NCBI GenBank assembly: GCA_963763575.1
Contig: CAVXPD010000001.1
Span: 186,001 to 250,000 of the forward strand
DNA: 64,000 bases
Reading direction: 5' to 3'
Source: Bog-473 sp963763575
Lineage (GTDB): Bacteria; Actinomycetota; Acidimicrobiia; Acidimicrobiales; RAAP-2
Part shown: in pieces, positions 35,800 to 45,362 of the stretch
Position numbering within the stretch: position 1 is the first letter of the stretch
How the letters are laid out: every line of letters starts with the position of its first letter
Program-made: the position numbers and the translations under genes
Notes under the pieces: model-generated
What the model was told of the DNA's origin: nothing
Seen by the model: only the letters and a program-made list of their open reading frames with translations
Databases searched by the model: none

Positions 35800-37170
35800 G
35801 TGGCGTCGAGACGCTTCGGTACCGACGGCGTCCGCGGCGTCGCCAACGAGGAACTGACCGCAGAGCTGGCCCTGGCTCTCGGGCGCGCCACCGCGCGGGT
35901 CCTCCCCGCCCCTGCGTTCGTCGTGGGGCGCGACACCCGGCGCTCGGGACCGCTCCTCCAGGCGGCCTTCTCCGCCGGGCTGGCGAGCGAGGGCGCGGAC
36001 GTGCTCGACGTCGGCGTGCTCCCGACGCCCGGCGTGGCCACCATCGCCGCTGGCCGCATGGTGCCCGGCGTCGTGATCTCCGCCTCGCACAACCCGTTCG
36101 GCGACAACGGGATCAAGGTGTTCAGCCGGTTCGGGACGAAGTTGCCGGTGGAGGTCGAGGGCGACATCGAGCGCGAACTCGAGGCGGTTCTGGCCGATCC
36201 GGCGCGCCCGCCGGCACGGCCGACCGGCCACGGTGTCGGGCGGATCGAGCCCGATCCCGAGGCGCCGCTCCTCTACCGGAAACAGCTCGTCTCGTCGATC
36301 GAGGGGCGCGCCCTCGACGGGCTGCGCATCGTCCTCGACTGCGCCAACGGCGCCGCGAGCGAGGTCGCGCCCTTGGCCCTGACGGACCTCGGCGCCGAGG
36401 TCATCACGCTGCACGACACGCCCGACGGCGCCAACATCAACGACGCGTGCGGGTCCACGGACCCGACCGAGTTGTCGGTCGCCGTCACCGAGCACCAGGC
36501 CGACGTCGGCCTGGCCTTCGACGGTGACGCCGACCGGGTCATCGCCGTCGACCACACGGGCACGATCGTGGACGGCGATGTCCTGCTGGCGCTGTTCGCC
36601 CTCGACCTGACGGATCGGGACCGTCTGACCGGGAACACCGTCGTGGTCACGGTGATGACGAACCTGGGCTTCCGCCTGGCCATGGAGGCCAACGGGATCG
36701 GCGTGCGCGAGACGGACGTGGGTGACCGGCACGTCCTGGCCGCGCTCGACGCCGACGGCCTCTGCCTCGGGGGCGAGCAGTCGGGCCACATCATCTTCCG
36801 CGCGCGGTCGACGACGGGCGACGGGATCCTCACCGGTATCACCCTGGTGGACCTGATGCGTCGCTCCGGGCGCTCCCTGGCCGACCTCTCGAGCGGCGTC
36901 GTCGAGCGGGTGCCGCAGCGCCTCATCAACGTGCGGATCCCGCAGCCCGAACGCCTGGCCGACTGCACCGAGGTGTGGGAGGCGGTGGTGAAGGCCGAGG
37001 CGGAGCTGGGCCACGACGGACGGGTGCTGCTGCGGCCCAGCGGGACCGAGCCGGTGGTGCGCGTCATGGTCGAGTCGCGCGACGAATCCCAGGCCGACGC
37101 GGTGGCGGCCCATCTCGCCGGCATCGTGCAGGCGGCGCTCGGGCCCATCGAGCCGCAGGCCCGCAGGTAA
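35800..37170 (+). CDS. glmM: Phosphoglucosamine mutase
   Basis: Converts glucosamine-6-phosphate to glucosamine-1-phosphate on the way to UDP-GlcNAc. 456 residues from GTG 35800. RRFGTDGVRGVAN opens the fold; the phosphoserine loop is ISASHNPFGDNG (Ser96), metal binding DGDADR, and the sugar-binding GEQSGH are all present. The C-terminal phosphate site RPSGTEPVVRVMVE is intact. glmS follows after 11 nt, so the two consecutive pathway enzymes are adjacent. Confidence 0.97.
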   Translation: MASRRFGTDGVRGVANEELTAELALALGRATARVLPAPAFVVGRDTRRSGPLLQAAFSAGLASEGADVLDVGVLPTPGVATIAAGRMVPGVVISASHNPFGDNGIKVFSRFGTKLPVEVEGDIERELEAVLADPARPPARPTGHGVGRIEPDPEAPLLYRKQLVSSIEGRALDGLRIVLDCANGAASEVAPLALTDLGAEVITLHDTPDGANINDACGSTDPTELSVAVTEHQADVGLAFDGDADRVIAVDHTGTIVDGDVLLALFALDLTDRDRLTGNTVVVTVMTNLGFRLAMEANGIGVRETDVGDRHVLAALDADGLCLGGEQSGHIIFRARSTTGDGILTGITLVDLMRRSGRSLADLSSGVVERVPQRLINVRIPQPERLADCTEVWEAVVKAEAELGHDGRVLLRPSGTEPVVRVMVESRDESQADAVAAHLAGIVQAALGPIEPQARR

Positions 37171-37181
37171 CCTGGATCCTC

Positions 37182-39026
37182 ATGTGCGGCATCATCGGCG
37201 TCACCGGCGAGGCTGACGCCCTGCCCCTGCTGCTGGGGGCGCTGCACCAGCTGGAGTACCGGGGGTACGACTCGGCCGGGGTGGCTCTGGTCGTGGGCGA
37301 CGCTGTCTGGCGGGAGCGGGCGGCCGGCGGGACCGACTCGGTGGCCAAGCTGGGGGAGCTGGTCGGGGCCGCGCCGGCGGGTCCGAGCCGTGCCGCCCTC
37401 GGCCACACGCGCTGGGCCACCCACGGGAGCCCCACGCCCGAGAACGCGCATCCCCACACCGACTGCAGCGGCCGCCTGGCCCTGATCCACAACGGGATCA
37501 TCGAGAACCACGCCGAGCTGCGCGCCGAGCTCGTGGCGTCCGGCCACACCATGGCCTCGGCCACCGACACCGAGGTGATGGCCCACCTCATCGAGCAGGA
37601 GATGGCCGGGGGTGCGTCGCTGGCCGCGGCGACCCGGTCCATGCTGCGGCGGGTGCGCGGCGCGTTCTCCATCGCGGTCGTCCACGCCGACGAGCCCGAC
37701 ACGATCGTGGCGGCGCGGCGCCTCACGCCGCTCGTGCTCGGCCTGCACGACGGCGCCGCGTTGCTGGCGTCGGACATCCCGGCCCTCATCGGGCACACCC
37801 GGCAGGTCTTCGCGCTGGCCGACGACCAGGTGGCGGTGCTCACGCCCGGCGCGCTGGAGATCACGACGCTCGACGGCGAGCCGGTGACGCCCGAGCAGCT
37901 GACGATCACCTGGGACCTCGAGGCCGCGCAGAAAGGCGGCTACGAGGACTACATGTCCAAGGAGATGCACGAGCAGCCCCAGGCGGTGGCCGACACGCTG
38001 CTCGACCGGCGGGGACGGGGAGGGGAGCTGATCCTCGACGAGATGCGGCTCGGCCCGGACGACCTGCGCGACATCGACAAGGTCTTCATCGTGGCCTGCG
38101 GGTCCAGCTACCACGCCGCCCTGGTAGCCAAGTACGCCATTGAGCACTGGGTGAAGGTGCCCGCGGAGGTCGACATCGCCAGCGAGTTCCGCTATCGCGA
38201 TCCCGTGCTGAACGACCGCACCCTCTGCGTCGGCGTGTCCCAGTCGGGCGAGACCCTCGACACGGCCGTGGCGATGCGCGAGGCGGCGAAGCTCGGGGCC
38301 AAGGTGCTGGTGGTGTCCAACGTCGTGGACTCCTCCATGGCGCGCGCCGCCGACGGCGTCCTCTACACCCGCGCCGGGCCCGAGATCGGCGTTGCGTCGA
38401 CGAAGTGCCACCTGGCCCAGATCGTGGCGCTCGAGGTGCTCGGCCTGTACCTGGCGCAGATCCTCGAGACGCTGCCGCCCGAGCGGATCAACGAGGTCCT
38501 CAACGCGATGGAGGCGCTGCCCGGCCTGGTCGCCGAGTCGCTGGACCGCGCCGGCGACGTCAACGACGTGGCGGCAAAGCTGACCGACGCCCGCGACTTC
38601 TTCTTCCTCGGGCGCCACGTCGGCCACCCCGTCGCGCTCGAGGGCGCGCTGAAGCTGAAGGAGCTGGCCTATCTGCGGGCCGAGGGCTACCCGGCCGGCG
38701 AGCTCAAGCACGGGCCCATCGCCCTCATCGAGCCGGGCACCGTGGTGGTCGGCATCGCGACCCGCAACCCGCTGTGGGAGAAGATGCTGTCCAACGTGGC
38801 CGAGGTGCGCAGCCGGGGCGCCACCGTCGTGCTGGTGGCCGACGACGGCGACGAGGAGTCGGCGGCGGCGGCGGACCATGTGCTGTGGGTGCCCCCGTCC
38901 TCGCCGCTCATCTCCCCCGTCGTCGCGGTCGTGCCGCTGCAGCAGTTGGCCTACCGGCTGGCCCGGCTGCACGGGCACGACCCCGACCGTCCGCGCAACC
39001 TGGCCAAGACGGTGACCGTCGAGTGA
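37182..39026 (+). CDS. glmS: Glutamine-fructose-6-phosphate aminotransferase
   Basis: Makes glucosamine-6-phosphate from fructose-6-phosphate and glutamine. 614 residues from ATG 37182; Cys2 (MCGIIGVTG) is the glutaminase nucleophile after Met removal. The N-terminal glutaminase domain (HTRWATHGSPTPENAHPH) is followed by two SIS domains (ACGSSYHAALVAKY, GVSQSGETLDTAVAM) and the C-terminal NLAKTVTVE. Overlaps acpS by 4 nt. Confidence 0.98.
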   Translation: MCGIIGVTGEADALPLLLGALHQLEYRGYDSAGVALVVGDAVWRERAAGGTDSVAKLGELVGAAPAGPSRAALGHTRWATHGSPTPENAHPHTDCSGRLALIHNGIIENHAELRAELVASGHTMASATDTEVMAHLIEQEMAGGASLAAATRSMLRRVRGAFSIAVVHADEPDTIVAARRLTPLVLGLHDGAALLASDIPALIGHTRQVFALADDQVAVLTPGALEITTLDGEPVTPEQLTITWDLEAAQKGGYEDYMSKEMHEQPQAVADTLLDRRGRGGELILDEMRLGPDDLRDIDKVFIVACGSSYHAALVAKYAIEHWVKVPAEVDIASEFRYRDPVLNDRTLCVGVSQSGETLDTAVAMREAAKLGAKVLVVSNVVDSSMARAADGVLYTRAGPEIGVASTKCHLAQIVALEVLGLYLAQILETLPPERINEVLNAMEALPGLVAESLDRAGDVNDVAAKLTDARDFFFLGRHVGHPVALEGALKLKELAYLRAEGYPAGELKHGPIALIEPGTVVVGIATRNPLWEKMLSNVAEVRSRGATVVLVADDGDEESAAAADHVLWVPPSSPLISPVVAVVPLQQLAYRLARLHGHDPDRPRNLAKTVTVE

Positions 39027-39445
39027 GCGCAGCGGCCATCGTCGGCGTGGGCGTCGACGCGGTCGACGTGGAACGCTTTCGCCGGGTGCTCGACCGCAGG
39101 CCACGCTTCGCGGCTCGCTGTTTCACCGAGACCGAACAGAGCGACTGCACCGGTTCCGCGGACCCGGTGCAGAGCCTGGCGGCCCGGTTCGCGGCCAAGG
39201 AGGCGGTCATGAAGGCGCTCGGCTCGGGAATCGGGGCGTTCGCCCTGACGGACGTCGAGGTGCGCCGGACCCCGGGGAGGGACGCCACGCGCCACGCGCC
39301 CCACCTGGTCCTGCACGGCACTGCGGCCAAGCTGGCCGACGCCCGCGGGGCCGGTCGCTTTCACGTCTCGCTCACCCACACCGACGACGTCGCCATCGCC
39401 TTCGTGGTGGCGGAGCACCCAGAGTCTCCGTGCGCGCCGTCCTGA
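39023..39445 (+). CDS. acpS: Holo-[acyl-carrier-protein] synthase
   Basis: Transfers phosphopantetheine from CoA to acyl carrier protein. 140 residues from GTG 39023, overlapping glmS. The metal Asp is in VGVGVDAVDVERF and the catalytic Glu region is RFAAKEAVMKALG. The C-terminal HVSLTHTDDVAIAFVV is typical. Its end overlaps the next gene by 16 nt. Confidence 0.94.
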   Translation: MSAAAIVGVGVDAVDVERFRRVLDRRPRFAARCFTETEQSDCTGSADPVQSLAARFAAKEAVMKALGSGIGAFALTDVEVRRTPGRDATRHAPHLVLHGTAAKLADARGAGRFHVSLTHTDDVAIAFVVAEHPESPCAPS

Positions 39446-40895
39446 CCCGCGACGAGATGCGGGCCGCCGACGCGGTCGCGCTGGCCGAGGTCTCGCACGA
39501 GACACTGGTGGACCGCGCGGGCACGGCGGTCGCGCACGCGGGGCTGCGCCTGCTCGGGGGGGCCTACGGCCGGCGCGTCGTGGTCGTGGCCGGCAAGGGA
39601 AGCAACGGGGCGGACGGCCGGGTCGCGGCCGCCGCGCTGGCCCGGCGCGGCGCGCGGGTGCGCGTGGTCGAGGCGGCCGACGCCCCCGGGGGGACGGCGT
39701 TGCCGCGTTGCGACCTCGTCATCGACGGCGCCTACGGCACCGGGTTCCGGGGCTCGTACGACGCGCCGGCGGTACCGAGCGGCGCGTTGGTGCTGGCGAT
39801 CGACATCCCCTCGGGGGTCGATGCCGACACCGGCGAGGCCCCGGGCCGGGCCGTGCGCGCGGACCGGACGGTGACGTTCGCCGCGTTGAAGCCCGGCCTG
39901 CTGCAGGGGGCAGGTCCGGACCGCTGCGGCGTGGTCGAGGTGGATGACATCGGCATCGGGTTCCCTGCGCCGCAGGCCGAGCTGATGGAAGACGCCGACA
40001 TCGCCGCCCTGCTGCCGCCCCGGCCCCGGGGGGTGAACAAGTGGACCAATGCGGTCGGGGTGGCGGCCGGCTCGGCCGGCATGGAGGGCTCGGCGATCCT
40101 CTCGAGCCGCGGCGCCATGGCCGGTGGGTCCGGCATGATCCGGCTCGGCTCGCCGGGCGACCCCGCCGCCCCGTGGCCCACCGAGGTCGTGCGCATGCAC
40201 CTGCCCGCCGAGGGGTGGGCTCCCGTCTTCTTGGAGGCGACGGCCAAGTGCAAGGCCGTCGTCGTCGGCCCGGGGCTCGGAACGAGTGCGGCCGTCGCCG
40301 ATGAGATCCGCGCCGTCGTCGCCGGGACGCGCCTTGCCCGTGGTCGTCGACGCCGACGCGCTGACGGCATTGGGTGACGTCGCATCTGCCGCGGACGCTC
40401 CTCGACAAGCGGAGCGCGCCGAGCATCCTCACCCCCCACGACGGGGAGTACGCGCGCCTCGCGGGCTCCGCGCCCGGGGAGGACCGGCTGGAGGCGGCGC
40501 GCCGCCTCGCCCGCGCCACGGGTGCGGTCGTGTTGTTGAAGGGGTCGCTCACGGCGGTGGCCAGTCCCGAGGCGAGGGGCACCACACCCGACGTGCTGCT
40601 GTCCGCCTCGGGCGGTCCAGCGCTCGCCACGGCGGGCACCGGGGACGTGCTCTCGGGCATCATCGGCGCGTTCTGCAGCCGGGGGCTCGGGGCTCTCGAG
40701 GCGGCCGCCCTGGGCGCGCACGTGCACGGGCGGGCCGCAGCGCAGGGTCCCGAGCAGGGCCTGGTGGCCGGGGACCTCCCGGCGCTGGTGGCCCGGGTGC
40801 TCTCGGAGTTCGCTGCGCTCTCGGCGCGCTCGGGGCCCTCGGGGCCCTCGGGGCCCTCGGCGCTCTCGACGCTCTCGGAGGCGGCCGGTGGCTGA
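39430..40895 (+). pseudogene. nnrE-nnrD: Bifunctional NAD(P)H-hydrate epimerase/dehydratase, two frame breaks
   Basis: Metabolite-repair enzyme for hydrated NAD(P)H. The epimerase part (1-205) shows GKGSNGADGRVAAAAL and IDIPSGVDADTG. The dehydratase part shows SAGMEGSAILSSRGAMAGGS, VVGPGLGTS, then VVVDADALTAL, then ILTPHDGEYARL and GGPALATAGTGDVLSGIIGA. These last pieces are in three successive frames: one base must be skipped near 40335-40345 and another near 40376-40430. Corrected length is about 487 residues, normal for the fusion. Either decay or two sequence errors. The C-terminus carries Gly-Pro-Ser repeats. Confidence 0.85.
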
Positions 40896-42132
40896 TCACG
40901 CGCCGGTGCGGCTCGTGGTGCCGCTCCCGCCCGACGAGGAGGACGTCGTGACGATGGCCCAGGGCCGCTCGCGCCCGGCCTGGGCGGAGATCGACCTGGC
41001 CGCGGTCTCCCACAACGCCGCGGTGCTGGCGCGCCTGTCCGCACCCGCGGAGCTGTGCGCAGTCGTGAAGGCACACGGCTACGGCCACGGCGGGCCGGCG
41101 GTCGCCCGGGCCGCGCTCGCCGGGGGTGCGGGGCTCCTGGCCGTCGCGCTGGTGGACGAGGGGGTCGAGCTCCGCCAGCACGGCGTGAGCGCACCGGTCC
41201 TGCTGCTGAGCGAGTGCGGGCCGGAGGCGGTCGACACCGCCCTCGCCTACGGGCTCACCCCGACGCTGTACTCGGCCGAGGGCATCGCCGCCTTCGCCGC
41301 CGCGGCCCGCGCCGCCGGCGAGCGCACCGCGGTGCACGTCAAGGTCGACACGGGCATGCACCGGGTGGGCGCGGCCCCCGGCGAGCTGCTCGCCCTGGCG
41401 GTGGCGGTCGAGCGCGAGCCGTTGTTGGATCTCGAGGGCGTGTGGACCCACCTCCCCGTGGCCGACGGCGGCGCCCCGGAGGACGCGGCCTACACCGAGG
41501 GGCAGCTCGACCTGTTCGACCGGCTCGTGGCCGACTTGGCTCGGGCCGGCATCCGCCCCCGCCAGCTCCACGCGGCGAACACGGCCGGGGCCGTCGCGAT
41601 CCCCCGCTCGCGCTACGACCTGGTCCGCTGCGGGATCGGGATCTACGGCTACCTGCCGAGCGCGGGCGTCGCCCGCGCCCAGCGCGAGCAGGCCAGGGGC
41701 GAGACGTTGCTCCCGGCCATGGCGCTCAAGGCACGCGTCACGGCCGTGCGCGAGCTCGAGGCCGGCGAGCGTCCTTCCTACGGGCGGCTGCGGCCGCTGC
41801 CGGAGCGCTCGGTCGTGGCCACCGTCCCCATCGGCTACGCGGACGGGGTGCCGCGCGCGCTGTTCGGAGCGGGCTACGGCGTGCTCGTCGGCGGCAAGCG
41901 ACGAGCGCTGGCCGGCATGGTCACCATGGACCAGATCGTCGTCGACTGCGGTGCGGACACTTCGGTCCGCCCTGGCGACGAGGTGGTGCTCCTCGGGACA
42001 CAGGGGACCGAGACGATCACCGCGGACCACTGGGCGGCCATGCTCGGGACGATCAGCTACGAGGTGGTGTGCGGCGTCGGCCCGCGCGTGCCGCGGGTGT
42101 TGGTCAACCGTCCCAACGACCCCGGTGCCTGA
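40888..42132 (+). CDS. alr: Alanine racemase
   Basis: PLP enzyme making D-alanine for peptidoglycan. From GTG 40888 it is 414 residues; ATG 40954 behind GAGGAGGA gives 392 and is closer to family length, so the true start may be there. The PLP Lys is in CAVVKAHGYGHG, the catalytic Tyr in RCGIGIYGYLPS and VPIGYADGVPR, and GMVTMDQIVVD is conserved. It overlaps the end of the nnrE/D frame. Confidence 0.95.
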   Translation: MADHAPVRLVVPLPPDEEDVVTMAQGRSRPAWAEIDLAAVSHNAAVLARLSAPAELCAVVKAHGYGHGGPAVARAALAGGAGLLAVALVDEGVELRQHGVSAPVLLLSECGPEAVDTALAYGLTPTLYSAEGIAAFAAAARAAGERTAVHVKVDTGMHRVGAAPGELLALAVAVEREPLLDLEGVWTHLPVADGGAPEDAAYTEGQLDLFDRLVADLARAGIRPRQLHAANTAGAVAIPRSRYDLVRCGIGIYGYLPSAGVARAQREQARGETLLPAMALKARVTAVRELEAGERPSYGRLRPLPERSVVATVPIGYADGVPRALFGAGYGVLVGGKRRALAGMVTMDQIVVDCGADTSVRPGDEVVLLGTQGTETITADHWAAMLGTISYEVVCGVGPRVPRVLVNRPNDPGA

Positions 42133-42162
42133 CGCCGGTGCCTGACGCCGGTGCCTGACGCC
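42124..42162 (+). repeat. Three tandem 13-nt copies across the alr stop and udg start
   Basis: GGTGCCTGACGCC occurs three times without gaps. Copy 1 holds the alr TGA (42130-42132); copy 3 holds the GTG used by the next gene (42151). Because 13 is not a multiple of three, only the third GTG is in frame. Confidence 0.95.
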
Positions 42163-42723
42163 GCTGCGCTCGAGCAGCTGCGCGTCATCGCGTCCACCTG
42201 CACCCGCTGCGCCTTGGCAAAGGGGCGCACGCAGGTCGTGTTCGGCGTCGGCAACCCGTCCGCGGACCTGCTGTTCGTGGGCGAGGGTCCGGGGCGAGAG
42301 GAGGACCTGGCCGGCGAGCCGTTCGTCGGCCGTTCGGGCAAACTGCTCGACCGCCTCATGTGGCAGGAGGCCGGCCTGACCCGGGCGGAGTGCTACATCG
42401 CCAACGTCGTCAAGTGCCGGCCGCCGCAGAACCGCGACCCGGCGCCGGCCGAGATCGAGGCGTGCCGCCCGTACCTGGAGGAGCAGATCGAGATCATCGA
42501 CCCCTCGGTCATCGTCACGCTCGGGAATTTCTCCACCAAGCTGCTGCTCGAGAGCAGCCGCGGCATTCGCGAGCTGCGGGGCCAGGTCTTCGAGCGCGGG
42601 CGGGCCAAGCTCGTGCCCACGTACCACCCCGCGTACGTCCTGCGGGCCGGCGGCGAGGCCATGGCCGAGATGCGCGCGGACCTGGTGCGGGCGAAGCGTC
42701 TGATGGGTGGCGGTCCGTCGTGA
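42151..42723 (+). CDS. udg: Family 4 uracil-DNA glycosylase (iron-sulfur)
   Basis: Removes uracil from DNA. 190 residues from GTG 42151. Four Cys that would bind a 4Fe-4S cluster are at 17, 20, 89 and 105. The active-site segment GEGPGREEDLAGEPFVGRSG and the C-terminal HPAYVLR match type 4/5 UDG. It sits between alr and tsaE, an unusual place compared with the common alr-tsaE order, and may be co-transcribed. Confidence 0.93.
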   Translation: MPDAAALEQLRVIASTCTRCALAKGRTQVVFGVGNPSADLLFVGEGPGREEDLAGEPFVGRSGKLLDRLMWQEAGLTRAECYIANVVKCRPPQNRDPAPAEIEACRPYLEEQIEIIDPSVIVTLGNFSTKLLLESSRGIRELRGQVFERGRAKLVPTYHPAYVLRAGGEAMAEMRADLVRAKRLMGGGPS

Positions 42724-42730
42724 GCCGGCG

Positions 42731-43258
42731 ATGAGCTGGCCCGTGGTGACCACGACGGCGTCGGCCGACGCCACCCGGGCGTTGGCCGGACGGCTCGCGC
42801 CGCTGTGCCGGGCCGGCGACGTCGTGCTCCTCGTCGGCGACCTCGGGGCCGGCAAGACCGTCTTCGCGCAGGGCTTCGCGGGCGCGCTGGGGGTGGCCGG
42901 GCCGGTGACCAGCCCGACCTTCGCCCTGATGCGCCAGTACCGCTGCGGTCCGCCGAGCCCGGTCTCCGGCCTCCTCCACGCCGACGTCTACCGCACCGGT
43001 TCTCTCGCCGAGGTCGTCGACCTGGGCCTGCCCGAGCTCGTGGAGGAGGACGCCGTCGCGCTGGTCGAGTGGGGCGACGTCGCGGCGCCCGCGCTCGGGG
43101 AGAGCGTGCTCGAGGTGACCCTGCGCGCGCCCGACGCCGTGGCCTCACCCGACCTGCGCGCGATCTCGGTGTCGGGCCGGGGGCGCTGGGCGGGGCGGGC
43201 CGACGAGGTCGCAGCCGCGCTCGAGCTTGCCATCGGACCCGGGGCTGGTCAGCGTTGA
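42731..43258 (+). CDS. tsaE: tRNA t6A ADP-binding subunit TsaE
   Basis: P-loop ATPase needed with TsaB and TsaD for threonylcarbamoyl-adenosine at tRNA position 37. 175 residues from ATG 42731; GTG 42707 is an in-frame alternative. Walker A GDLGAGKTVFAQG, the switch TSPTFALM and HADVYRTGS are present. It overlaps tsaB by 4 nt. Confidence 0.94.
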   Translation: MSWPVVTTTASADATRALAGRLAPLCRAGDVVLLVGDLGAGKTVFAQGFAGALGVAGPVTSPTFALMRQYRCGPPSPVSGLLHADVYRTGSLAEVVDLGLPELVEEDAVALVEWGDVAAPALGESVLEVTLRAPDAVASPDLRAISVSGRGRWAGRADEVAAALELAIGPGAGQR

Positions 43259-44040
43259 CCAAGTCTGCGACCGCGACCGAGACCCAGACCGCGACGACCG
43301 TGATGGCGCCACCCGCCGTCGTGGCCATCGAGACGGCGACCGAGACAGTGGGCGCCGCCGTGCGCACGTCCTCAGGCCTGCAGGCGGAGTTCGCGCTCAC
43401 CGGGCGCCGGCGCCACGTGGAAGCGCTGACGCCCGCGCTGGACCAGCTGTTGGCCCAGGTCGGCCTCACCCCGGACGGCATCGGCCTGCTGGCGGTCGAC
43501 GTCGGCCCCGGGCTCTTCACGGGACTGCGGGTGGGTGTCGCCGCCGCCAAGGGGCTGGCGCAGTCGCTCGGCGTCGGGGTGCTGGGAGCGACCAGCCTCG
43601 AGATCCTGACCGCGGCCGCCGCTGAGGTGGGGCACCATGGACTCGTGCTGGCCTGTGTCGACGCCCGGCGTGGTGAGGTCTTCGCCTCGGTGCACGACGT
43701 CCGCGGCGCCGGCGAGGGAGACACGCCGGCCGGCCCCCTGGGTCCCGGGCTCTTCGCACCGGGCGACCTCGTGACCGCGCTCGGGGAGCTGGGTGGTGTG
43801 CCGGTGCGCGCGGTCGGCGACGGCGCCCAGCGTTACGGTGCGCTCCTGGCGGAGGTGCCGGGCCTCGAGGTGGTGGCCCCCGCGCTCTCGTTCCCGCCGC
43901 CTTCGGCGTTGCTCCGCCTGGCGCTCGCGCGTCTTTTGGCCGGAGAAGCGCCAGTCGACGCCGCGTCGGTCGTTCCCCTGTACATGCGCGAGGCTGACGC
44001 CAAGAGCAACTTTGCCCGGGCAGGGGACGCCCGGGCCTGA
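43255..44040 (+). CDS. tsaB: tRNA t6A complex dimerisation subunit TsaB
   Basis: Inactive kinase-fold partner of TsaD. TTG 43255 overlaps the tsaE stop (TTGA) and gives 261 residues; GTG 43300 or ATG 43303 give 245-246 and begin right before AVVAIETATETVGAAV. DVGPGLFTGLRVGVAAAKGL is the family signature. tsaD, usually close by, is not in the window. Confidence 0.92.
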   Translation: MTKSATATETQTATTVMAPPAVVAIETATETVGAAVRTSSGLQAEFALTGRRRHVEALTPALDQLLAQVGLTPDGIGLLAVDVGPGLFTGLRVGVAAAKGLAQSLGVGVLGATSLEILTAAAAEVGHHGLVLACVDARRGEVFASVHDVRGAGEGDTPAGPLGPGLFAPGDLVTALGELGGVPVRAVGDGAQRYGALLAEVPGLEVVAPALSFPPPSALLRLALARLLAGEAPVDAASVVPLYMREADAKSNFARAGDARA

Positions 44041-44052
44041 GATGGACGTCCG

Positions 44053-44574
44053 GTGACGATGCGCATCGAGAAGCTCAGGCGCCGGGATCTGCGCAAGCTG
44101 CTCGTGATCGAGGGGGCGGTCTTCCCGGAGCCCTGGTCCCCGGAGGTCTTCAACTCCGAGCTGGCCCTCCGCAGGGGCCGGCTGTACCGCGCCGCGTGGG
44201 ACGGCGACGAGTTGGCCGGTTACATCGGTTTCCTCATCGTGGACGAAGAAGCGCACATGACGACCATCGCCACGGCCCCCGCCTTCCAGCGTCGCGGCGT
44301 GGCCATCATGATGATCGTCGATGCTGTGCGAACCCTTCGCTCCAATGGGGTCAAGCACATCTCGCTCGAGGTCGCGGCCAACAACAACCCGGCCCAGACC
44401 CTCTACCGCCGCTTCGGCTTCACGCCGGTCGGCGTGCGCAAGAACTACTACCCGGTGACCGGACAGGACGCGCTGGTGATGTGGGTCCACGACATCGACA
44501 CCGACGAGTACGCGGGCCGGCTCGACGAACTGGCGGCGTCCGGGTTCAACCTCGACGAGGAGAGCGTGCGCTGA
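44053..44574 (+). CDS. rimI: Ribosomal-protein-S18-alanine N-acetyltransferase family
   Basis: GNAT acetyltransferase, 173 residues from GTG 44053 (ATG 44059 possible). IEGAVFPEPWSPEVFNSEL and the acetyl-CoA loop QRRGVAIMMI are visible, along with LEVAANNNPAQTLYRRFGF. The position after tsaE-tsaB is the standard rimI place. A C-terminal extension of about 25 residues is acidic. Its stop lies one base from the stop of the convergent YceI gene. Substrate S18 is inferred from family and context. Confidence 0.9.
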   Translation: MTMRIEKLRRRDLRKLLVIEGAVFPEPWSPEVFNSELALRRGRLYRAAWDGDELAGYIGFLIVDEEAHMTTIATAPAFQRRGVAIMMIVDAVRTLRSNGVKHISLEVAANNNPAQTLYRRFGFTPVGVRKNYYPVTGQDALVMWVHDIDTDEYAGRLDELAASGFNLDEESVR

Positions 44575-44575
44575 C

Positions 44576-45130
44576 TCACCCGTCGTGGTGGGTCTCGCGA
44601 ACCGGCGAACCGACCGCCTCGATCCGCACCTCGATCACCGACGACGCGGCCGCCCGCTGCCGGGTGACGCCGAACTGCCTCCGGTCGATCCGCGCGTGGG
44701 CGCGCACGTGCGCCAGGCCGTCGCCGAACGACGTCGGTTCCACCGCCAGGACCGCGGGCGCGACCTTGCCGTGAAGGGCCAGCAGGCCGCGGATCTCCCA
44801 CCCGTCACCGACGGCGGCGACCTCGGTGGAATCGAACTCGATGTGCGGGTAGGTGGCCGTGTCGAGCAGCGTGGGCCCCTTGACGTGCTCGTCCCGCTTC
44901 CGCATTGGCGTGGCGAACGAGTCCGCGGCCAGGACGGCGTGGAGGGTCGACCGGTCCGGGGGCCGGGCCACGGTGAAGGTCCCTGACACGAGCCGTATCG
45001 TCCCCCTGATGGTGAACAGCCCGAGCTTGCGGGCCGAGAAGGACACGGTGGTCAGCTCGGGACGCAGCCGGTAGCGGCCGGTGGGCACGTCGACCGGGGG
45101 CGACGTCGTCCTGTTGTCTTCGACGGTCAT
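44576..45130 (-). CDS. YceI-family lipid-binding-like protein
   Basis: 184 residues from the ATG at 45130 (binding site GAAGAGG). Lipocalin-like YceI fold: YRLRPELTTVSFSARKLGLF at the N-terminus, SFATPMRKRDEHVKGPTLLD and YPHIEFDSTEV in the middle. No signal peptide is seen, so it is probably cytosolic. YceI proteins bind isoprenoid-type lipids, but the ligand here is unknown. Convergent with rimI; 232 nt divergent from the next gene. Confidence 0.88.
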   Translation of the reverse strand: MTVEDNRTTSPPVDVPTGRYRLRPELTTVSFSARKLGLFTIRGTIRLVSGTFTVARPPDRSTLHAVLAADSFATPMRKRDEHVKGPTLLDTATYPHIEFDSTEVAAVGDGWEIRGLLALHGKVAPAVLAVEPTSFGDGLAHVRAHARIDRRQFGVTRQRAAASSVIEVRIEAVGSPVRETHHDG

Positions 45131-45362
45131 GCGGATCACCTCTTCGCCGGCGGGCTTTGGTGGGTTTCGGTCCGCCACGCACCAAAGACCCCCCGGGAAG
45201 CCGGGATGTGACAGGACGCACGGAGAGTCGCCGAAAAGGGCAGCGGGACCAGGCTGGCACCCTCCGGGGGACCCGCTCCGCTGCGGCGGCCCATAGGTTG
45301 GCCTCGACGACCGGGCCACGGAGCCCGGCACGGCCACGTCGGGCCGAGAACGGAGGAGAGGA

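Noticed and set aside
36273..39104. 943-codon open frame antisense to glmM/glmS
   Set aside because: Shadow of two clearly conserved genes; the product is His/Arg/Gly-rich with no domain.
40834..40870. GGGCCCTCG-type repeats as a regulatory array
   Set aside because: They are in-frame codons for Gly-Pro-Ser repeats at the end of the NAD(P)H-hydrate repair enzyme, so low-complexity coding is a simpler explanation.
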